From the NCBI GenBank assembly GCA_022711115.1, contig JAKLFP010000007.1, positions 82,555 through 146,554 of the forward strand: DNA of 64,000 nucleotides, read 5' to 3'. Origin of the DNA: Candidatus Omnitrophota bacterium (GTDB taxonomy: Bacteria > Omnitrophota > Omnitrophia > Omnitrophales > Aquincolibacteriaceae). Below are positions 59,528 through 64,000 of this stretch, piece after piece. Position 1 is the stretch's first letter, and every line of letters begins with the position of its first letter. Made by a program: the position numbers and the translations under genes. Below the pieces are notes generated by a model. That model saw only the letters and a list, made by a program, of their open reading frames with translations, did no database searches and was not told where the DNA came from.

Positions 59528-60344
59528 TGTGCCTAAAGTAAGAGGAACTGTATTAATCGTGGACGATGAACCCAATATGCTTTGGTTTATCGCCCAGACG
59601 TGTCAGCCTCGAGGTTTTAATACCTTAACCGCCGGGTCTGGTATGGAGGCACTGAAGATCGTCCAGGAATGTGGCGAGAAACTGGATCTCATCTTGCTGG
59701 ATCTTAAAATGCCCGGGATGGGAGGCATTGAAGTTCTCAAATCGATCCGTAAGCATCATCCCGAGCTTCCCGTGATTATTATTACCGCTGTCCACGATAA
59801 GAAAGAAGAATGCGAAAAGCTCGGAATAGAAGCGTTCATAAAGAAGCCTTATAGTCTTGAGGAGCTTTACAGCCAAGTGGAGGCTGTCATTGAGCGTAAG
59901 GGGGAGGAGAAGGGTGGTGTAGAAATAGAAACGGGTTATGAACTGTGTGCCAAGATTCTTATCGTGGATGATGAACCGGAAGTTTGTGAAATCCTTGGAA
60001 CAGCATTAGCTGAAGATGTTCCGGATGCTCATTTTGAGGTGAAGTGGGTTCATTCAGGCGACGAGGCGCTTCGGGTATCGCGTGAATTTGAACCCGACAT
60101 AGGAATTATTGATATCAAAATGCCGCATATGTGGGGCGATGAACTGATAGAGCGGTTTAAGGCGGGTGAGGGGCACTCTCCAAAGGATTTTGTGATCTAT
60201 ACTAGCGTTACAGACCCTGCGGAAGTGGAGCGTGCCAAGAAACTGGCGCATAAGTTCTTATCCAAGCCGACACAGATTGAGACTTTAGTGGAAGTTCTCA
60301 AAAAGATTTGTGTTCGTCACAAGCTTTTGCGCAAGAAGGCCTAG
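59520..60344 (+). CDS. Dual-receiver response regulator
   Basis: 274 aa with two receiver domains and no output domain. REC1: LIVDDEPNML, D61 in LILLDLKMPGMGG, KKPYSLEEL. REC2 (about residues 142-265): ILIVDDEPEVCEIL, D198 in IGIIDIKMPHMWGDEL, YTSV, LSKPTQIETL. Two receivers in one chain suggest integration of two phosphate inputs or a phosphate sink. It ends the operon from 53824 and overlaps the convergent XRE-cupin gene by 4 bp. Confidence 0.88.
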   Translation: MVDVPKVRGTVLIVDDEPNMLWFIAQTCQPRGFNTLTAGSGMEALKIVQECGEKLDLILLDLKMPGMGGIEVLKSIRKHHPELPVIIITAVHDKKEECEKLGIEAFIKKPYSLEELYSQVEAVIERKGEEKGGVEIETGYELCAKILIVDDEPEVCEILGTALAEDVPDAHFEVKWVHSGDEALRVSREFEPDIGIIDIKMPHMWGDELIERFKAGEGHSPKDFVIYTSVTDPAEVERAKKLAHKFLSKPTQIETLVEVLKKICVRHKLLRKKA

Positions 60345-60979
60345 AATAGAGCAGGGTTCGTTACGATAAACAGTTTTGCCTCGATCGAATCGATGTTCTT
60401 GATCTTGTGGGGCACCGCAGCATCGAAATAGACCGACTCATTCGCGTGAACTTCTCGCTTCTGATCTCCGTACGTCACTTCAAGTGTTCCCGACTCCACG
60501 AAAATCGCCACGCTTGAATTCTCTCTGAATTGCCACTTCCGAAGCTCTTTGAAGGGCTTGATGGTCATCCGTCCGAAGAAGAAATCCCGCTGGCTTTTCG
60601 ATTGCGGGCTTAAGGTTTGAATTGTAAAGCCATGCTGTGGGTAATCAATAAATCCGCGCTCACCATAACCGCACACAAAAAAGTTGCCGGGATTCTCTGC
60701 CATTGCGCGTGTAGCAAGTTCGGCGAGAGATATTCCAAAGGCATCGGAGATCATGACTAGCTTGTCCGAAGACGGATCGCGGACCCGTCCAGCAATAATG
60801 TTGTGGAGGTTTTTTTCATTGATTCCGGTTTTCTTGGCGAGCCAACTCACCGGCAGGGGATGCTCGGAATCAGATTTATGAATTAGAAGAGACTTAATGG
60901 CCTTGCCCCAGTGCGGTGCCCTAACAGGACGTTTTCCCTTTTTCTGCTCAGTTAAATCTTTACCTATCTCTTCGTACAT
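60341..60979 (-). CDS. XRE-cupin transcription regulator
   Basis: 212 aa. N-terminal HTH (VSWLAKKTGINEKNLHNIIAGRVRDPSSDKLVMISDAFGISLAEL) and C-terminal cupin (VAIFVESGTLEVTYGDQKREVHANESVYFDAAVPHKIKN). Proteins of this type bind small molecules in the cupin and control metabolism genes. A good minus-strand promoter (61050-61078) and RBS AAGGAGG precede it. Confidence 0.88.
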   Translation of the reverse strand: MYEEIGKDLTEQKKGKRPVRAPHWGKAIKSLLIHKSDSEHPLPVSWLAKKTGINEKNLHNIIAGRVRDPSSDKLVMISDAFGISLAELATRAMAENPGNFFVCGYGERGFIDYPQHGFTIQTLSPQSKSQRDFFFGRMTIKPFKELRKWQFRENSSVAIFVESGTLEVTYGDQKREVHANESVYFDAAVPHKIKNIDSIEAKLFIVTNPALF

Positions 60980-61049
60980 AACCGCCTCCTTAAGGAGCCC
61001 TCTATGAGTGTTTTTAAAAACATATAATCAGTCATTTATCCTAATTGGA

Positions 61050-61078
61050 AGCATAACACATACCTATAAGTTTTGCAA
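61050..61078 (-). promoter_or_regulatory. Promoter of the XRE-cupin gene
   Basis: Minus strand TTGCAA (61073-61078), a 17-bp spacer and TATGCT (61050-61055). Leader about 65 nt. Confidence 0.6.
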
Positions 61079-61168
61079 GATGACCAAAAGTAACTTTTAA
61101 AGCACTTTTTAATCTGCCCTTGTCTCTACAACCAGGAAATGGTAAGCATCTGAGTAGAGGTGAGCGAA

Positions 61169-61600
61169 ATGTTAAAACATCCGATAGTGGTAGACGGTCA
61201 GGTACAGGTGAGGGGCCCCCAAGGCTCAGAGCGGACGGCAATCCGGGACCTGGAGGAGTGTCATTTTGTTATGGATGAGCACCGGATCTCGGGGCTTTTC
61301 CAAGGCTTCTTTAATAACAAGATGACGCTCCTCGTTTTTATGATACAAAGCGCACGATTCAGATCAGACAGTAAGCTCGCGCAGTCAGCATGTGGATTTT
61401 TAAGTGATGTCTATCGACACATGCTCGAACCCAACCTGCAGAGGAAATACCATCTTGTGTTTCTTTGGCTCCGGAAGTTCATCATGAAATTGCCTAATGT
61501 GACCAACGGTCAACGGAACAAGGCACTCGGATTTATCCAGTTGTTGTATGACATTTTTGGGATTCAGCTGAAATCAAATATCGAAAGGGGAAAATCATGA
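61169..61600 (+). CDS. Hypothetical protein
   Basis: 143 aa from ATG 61169, 8 nt after AGAGG. Not recognised. The first 60 residues (PIVVDGQVQVRGPQGSERTAIRDLEECHFVMDEHRISGLFQGFF) look beta-rich; the rest is helical with basic patches (LWLRKFIMKLPNVTNGQRNKALGFIQLLYDIFG). Its stop overlaps the start of a 43-aa basic ORF. Confidence 0.55.
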   Translation: MLKHPIVVDGQVQVRGPQGSERTAIRDLEECHFVMDEHRISGLFQGFFNNKMTLLVFMIQSARFRSDSKLAQSACGFLSDVYRHMLEPNLQRKYHLVFLWLRKFIMKLPNVTNGQRNKALGFIQLLYDIFGIQLKSNIERGKS

Positions 61601-61728
61601 AATTGAAGAAAAGATCAGTCGGAAGAATAATCAGAAGGTGCGCGGCGTTTTGCCGGTGGTTTGCTTATTACCGGAAGCGTGTTCGGATGACGGAGCATGA
61701 ATTAGGCGGACAATTGGAGGCGTGCTAA
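61597..61728 (+). CDS. 43-aa highly basic small protein
   Basis: ATG 61597 overlaps the preceding stop (ATGA) and has AAAGGGG upstream. The product, beginning MKLKKRSVGRIIRRCAAFCR and ending HELGGQLEAC, has 13 Arg/Lys in 43 residues. It could bind nucleic acid or be a short amphipathic peptide. Support is the coupled start and spacing; no homology can be claimed. Confidence 0.4.
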   Translation: MKLKKRSVGRIIRRCAAFCRWFAYYRKRVRMTEHELGGQLEAC

Positions 61729-61736
61729 GAATATTT

Positions 61737-62060
61737 ATGGAGCTCAGTGAATTACCACCCAGTACGGATAAGATCCAGGCGGGACACCTGCGATGTCTCA
61801 AGAAGGCGATCGAGCGGCTTCAGTATCTTTTGACTCAAGACGAAGCCTTACAGGATTATGATCAGATCCATTCTGCCAAGTCGATCCTCTATGCAGCTAT
61901 TGAGCAGATGGGCATGCGAGGGGAACGAATCTTCACTGTCCAGCGCATGCTTCGTGAGCTCCTATCCATCGTAAACACTCAATACCAATCTCCCGGGCAT
62001 GATCGGGAGATTGGGGTTCAAATTCTGACTGAACTTAAGGCTCGGTTACCTTCAATATAA
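61737..62060 (+). CDS. Hypothetical helical protein
   Basis: 107 aa from ATG 61737; a GTG at 61722 would abut GGAGG (61716-61720) too closely, but start choice is uncertain. All-helical, with HLRCLKKAIERLQYLLTQDEALQDYDQIHSAKSILYAAIEQMGMRGERIF. No family recognised. Follows the basic small ORF and precedes the GHKL gene. Confidence 0.5.
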   Translation: MELSELPPSTDKIQAGHLRCLKKAIERLQYLLTQDEALQDYDQIHSAKSILYAAIEQMGMRGERIFTVQRMLRELLSIVNTQYQSPGHDREIGVQILTELKARLPSI

Positions 62061-62180
62061 TTGCTAGACGAGGTCTTAGTACGATAGAAACTGTGCAATC
62101 AGGCTTGGCCCACGTCAATAATCCTGGCGTCCAATTTTCCATAAGTGTATTATCTATTCTTATGAAAGGTACTGAAAATA

Positions 62181-63152
62181 ATGAATTTAGTTCTTGATTA
62201 CAACGAGGGTACAGATCACCTTGCGTTACTCAGGCGGATCGATTTTTGCAATGTCACGGGGCCGTTGTTTGTGGATATGGATCGGGTACCGTTTTTTCAT
62301 CCGTCGACGCTGACATTGCTATACGGTATTTTCAAGCTTCATTACTGTACAACTCCTGGTGAGAAAAGGACATGCCAACCGGCATCCTTTCAATCCTCCG
62401 AGACAGATGTTAATCGGTATGTGCAGCGGGTTAATTTTTTTGATAGTTGCCCTGATCTTAAGCCATTACGGGAGGAAAAATTTCGACGACATGATCCGGC
62501 CGGGCGTTTTGTTCCAATTACAGAAGTGCACAAGATGGAAGAAACGGATTCGGTCGCTCAAAGGATTGTTAGCGTGATTTTTTCAAAGTCCAAGGTCTCG
62601 GGTGAAACACAGGTCAAGTACGCGCTTTCGGAATTGATGGATAACGCTCTACAACATGCTGAATCACCAATTGGTTGTGTTGTGCAGGCCCAGCTTTATA
62701 GAACCAACTCTGTGGAGGGGGTTATTTTGGATTGCGGTATGGGGGTGCGAAAACATTTGCAGGGGAATAGGACGATTGTGTCCGAATTGACGTCTGATGA
62801 AAAAGCTTTGCAAAAAGCATTAGAGCCGCATGTGTCTGGGACGCATAACCGGAAGAGGGATCCTGAAAAAAGAGAAGGGGGATACCATAATGCAGGACTT
62901 GGGTTGCCGGTTTGTTGCGAACTCATGAAGCGTTCAGGTGGTTTTTTGCAGCTTATATCGGGGAAATCATGTCTCACAGTTGATCGAGAGGGGTGCCGAC
63001 ACACGGCCATCGCGGGGTGGCCTGGAACTTTTATCACGTTTAGGATTAATTATCAAAATATAGCGAATATAACCGATATTATTAAGGAATTTGACATTCG
63101 AAAGACTAAAGGCCATAATTTAGAAAAGGGCGAAGCGCCCAAGTTTATATAG
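62181..63152 (+). CDS. GHKL ATPase (HATPase_c), stand-alone regulator
   Basis: 323 aa. The C-terminal half is a Bergerat-fold ATPase: YALSELMDNALQHAES (N box), DCGMGVRKHLQG (G1), GGYHNAGLGLPVCCELMKRSGG (G2). No HisKA phospho-acceptor is present. The N-terminal VDMDRVPFFHPSTLTLLYGIFKLH is STAS-like. Such proteins act as kinases or switches on partner STAS proteins. The next gene codes a DUF4325 STAS-like protein, 8 bp away, fitting that model. Confidence 0.8.
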   Translation: MNLVLDYNEGTDHLALLRRIDFCNVTGPLFVDMDRVPFFHPSTLTLLYGIFKLHYCTTPGEKRTCQPASFQSSETDVNRYVQRVNFFDSCPDLKPLREEKFRRHDPAGRFVPITEVHKMEETDSVAQRIVSVIFSKSKVSGETQVKYALSELMDNALQHAESPIGCVVQAQLYRTNSVEGVILDCGMGVRKHLQGNRTIVSELTSDEKALQKALEPHVSGTHNRKRDPEKREGGYHNAGLGLPVCCELMKRSGGFLQLISGKSCLTVDREGCRHTAIAGWPGTFITFRINYQNIANITDIIKEFDIRKTKGHNLEKGEAPKFI

Positions 63153-63160
63153 GGGTGGAT

Positions 63161-63463
63161 ATGCGTATTTTCAAAATGAAAGAAATGTATAAAGGCGAAA
63201 AATGCATTAGCGGAAAAGCAACAGGGAGTTTTTTCCGTAATGAGGTGGAGATCGCCTTGGCCAAGGGGCCTGTTATTATCGATTTTGACGGTATTGAAGC
63301 GATTACCCAGTCATTCTCTGATGAATTTTTGGGGCCTATTTTGGCCCATGAGGGACAGGACGTTTTGAGGACCTTAAAGTTCAAGAGCTGTTCTGAGGAG
63401 ATACAGGCCGTCATTTTGTCTACAGCCCACCGGTTTTTGTCCGATACAAAAGCCGTTTCCTAA
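63161..63463 (+). CDS. STAS-like DUF4325 protein
   Basis: 100 aa from ATG 63161 after AGGGG (GTG 63155 is an alternative). VIIDFDGIEAITQSFSDEFLGPIL is the DUF4325 signature, a STAS-related fold often coded beside GHKL ATPases. The Ser residues in TQSFSDEF could be phosphorylated by the neighbouring ATPase, as in anti-sigma/anti-anti-sigma switches; that is inference. Confidence 0.82.
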   Translation: MRIFKMKEMYKGEKCISGKATGSFFRNEVEIALAKGPVIIDFDGIEAITQSFSDEFLGPILAHEGQDVLRTLKFKSCSEEIQAVILSTAHRFLSDTKAVS

Positions 63464-63484
63464 AAGCACATTCCACTTACTTGC

Positions 63485-63641
63485 GACATAATGTCCCACC
63501 TGACGGGGCGATAACCTAAATGTCCACCCTTTAGGACCGGACATTTCTTATCCTATTCAGCAATATATAGTTGCTGAAATGTCGCCCCAAAAAGTCCGGA
63601 CAAAACGGACATTTTTTCGACCTGTTTCACGATCTGGACAT
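63485..63641. repeat. Cluster of AAATGTCC/GGACATTT half-sites
   Basis: The 370-bp gap between the STAS gene and the transposase holds AAATGTCC (63518-63525), GGACATTT (63539-63546 and 63607-63614), AAATGTCG (63577-63584) and GGACATGA (63636-63643 start). The first two form a perfect inverted repeat with a 13-bp centre. CAGCAA-N7-TTGCTG (63558-63576) lies between copies, and the perfect palindrome GACATAATGTC is at 63485-63495. No coding potential was seen. Possible operator array or replication/partition site. Confidence 0.5.
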
Positions 63642-63794
63642 GACTGGACAAGGGGAAAGGTCGCCTATATCGGAATCTCTGAATCGGCCTACATATGAAT
63701 ACTGATACATATATTCTATGGTATACTACGGTCCGTTTTAGAGCGTATGGTGCGTAAATGACGTGAGCGCGTCACTTTTCACGTCTAGGTCCAT

Positions 63795-64000
63795 ACCGGG
63801 GACATGGGTAACACTTCGTACCGGAGACATGGGTTACACAATCTCCGGTACGAAGGGGTACTCAAGCGGTTCCAGTTTACTACTTTCTTCGTCAAAGTAT
63901 CCTAAATCATAATCCATAAAACTTACCAGCCAAATCCCATCAGTCACTTCCTTAACGCCGACATTTTGTCCCGAGAAAACTGTACTTAAATTCACTTTCT
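63795..64000 (-). mobile_element. End of an IS481/IS3-type insertion sequence (partial)
   Basis: The transposase C-terminus and its flank are included. ACCGGGGACATGGGTAACAC (63795-63814) and ACCGGAGACATGGGTTACAC (63820-63839) are direct repeats 25 bp apart with two mismatches, as expected for transposase-binding sites in an IS end. TTCGTACCGGAGA (63815-63827) and TCTCCGGTACGAA (63842-63854) form a perfect 13-bp hairpin around the stop codon. The exact IS boundary is not fixed. Confidence 0.6.
63834..64000 (-). CDS. Transposase C-terminal fragment (integrase-core type), runs off the window
   Basis: 55 codons in frame before a TAA at 63834-63836. The end reads VFSGQNVGVKEVTDGIWLVSF, then MDYDLGYFDEESSKLEPLEYPF, the C-terminal beta domain of IS481/IS3-type DDE transposases. 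The catalytic core would be beyond 64000. Whether the gene is intact cannot be told. Confidence 0.7.
   Translation of the reverse strand, partial: KVNLSTVFSGQNVGVKEVTDGIWLVSFMDYDLGYFDEESSKLEPLEYPFVPEIV

Noticed and set aside
18199..64000. CRISPR array
   Set aside because: No regularly spaced identical repeats of 23-40 bp were seen; the repeats noted are short operators or dyads.

Overview
The window looks like a chromosomal segment of a Gram-negative-type anaerobic bacterium from a poorly cultivated phylum. My best guess is Omnitrophota or a PVC-related lineage. That rests on the gene mix ([FeFe]-hydrogenase maturases, tandem GspG/PilA-like pseudopilins, a stand-alone GspE N-terminal domain, a short EF-Ts); there is no rRNA or other decisive marker.

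Layout. (1) 1-18.2 kb is core-like. It holds hydF (partial)-hydG-hydE, a GT87 membrane glycosyltransferase, a nucleotide-sugar set (UXS-like epimerase, cupin, SDR, C-methyltransferase), a histidine kinase/response regulator pair, a GATase-metF-MshEN-aspA run, two tandem pseudopilin genes, then rpsB-tsf-pyrH-frr and tRNA-Lys(UUU). (2) From 18.2 kb an integrated element begins just after the tRNA. A large serine recombinase and a DUF2924 gene are followed by a CoiA-like gene and a LysR gene. A roughly 11-kb co-directional defence operon follows (small ORF, rmuC, hsdR, hsdM, hsdS, DUF3696 ATPase, PLD-like protein, OLD-family TOPRIM nuclease). Behind it is a GIY-YIG / 550-aa unknown / PLD-nuclease cassette. 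(3) 38.3-50.3 kb is phage-like but has no recognisable capsid genes. It contains a predicted structured RNA, a ParB-N/DNA methylase, small and large terminase-like proteins, WYL and XRE regulators, a PD-(D/E)XK-like protein, an RNase J-like protein, DUF6745/MORN genes, a SemiSWEET and a secreted tandem-repeat protein. (4) 50.4-64 kb carries a DUF3857/transglutaminase protein, a minimal tyrosine recombinase and a sigma region-2-only protein. It also carries an operon joining FabF, ACP and a Rossmann reductase to a 7TM-type histidine kinase with three response-regulator genes, an XRE-cupin regulator, a GHKL ATPase plus DUF4325 pair, and the end of an IS481/IS3-type transposase at the right edge.

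The most notable non-gene structures are two. The first is an 18-bp dyad, GCGACA-N6-TGTCGC, repeated upstream of at least six genes of the element, in five cases exactly 10 bp before a TANNNT -10 box. The second is a predicted RNA of about 250 nt (38410-38658) with three separate hairpins that each show ATGAGGAT in the apical loop and an intrinsic terminator at the end. The most interesting candidate systems are the GIY-YIG/550-aa/PLD cassette, the RmuC-type I RM-DUF3696-PLD-OLD operon, the dyad regulon and the lipid-synthesis/sensor-kinase operon. All functional statements come from reading motifs by eye; no database search was run.
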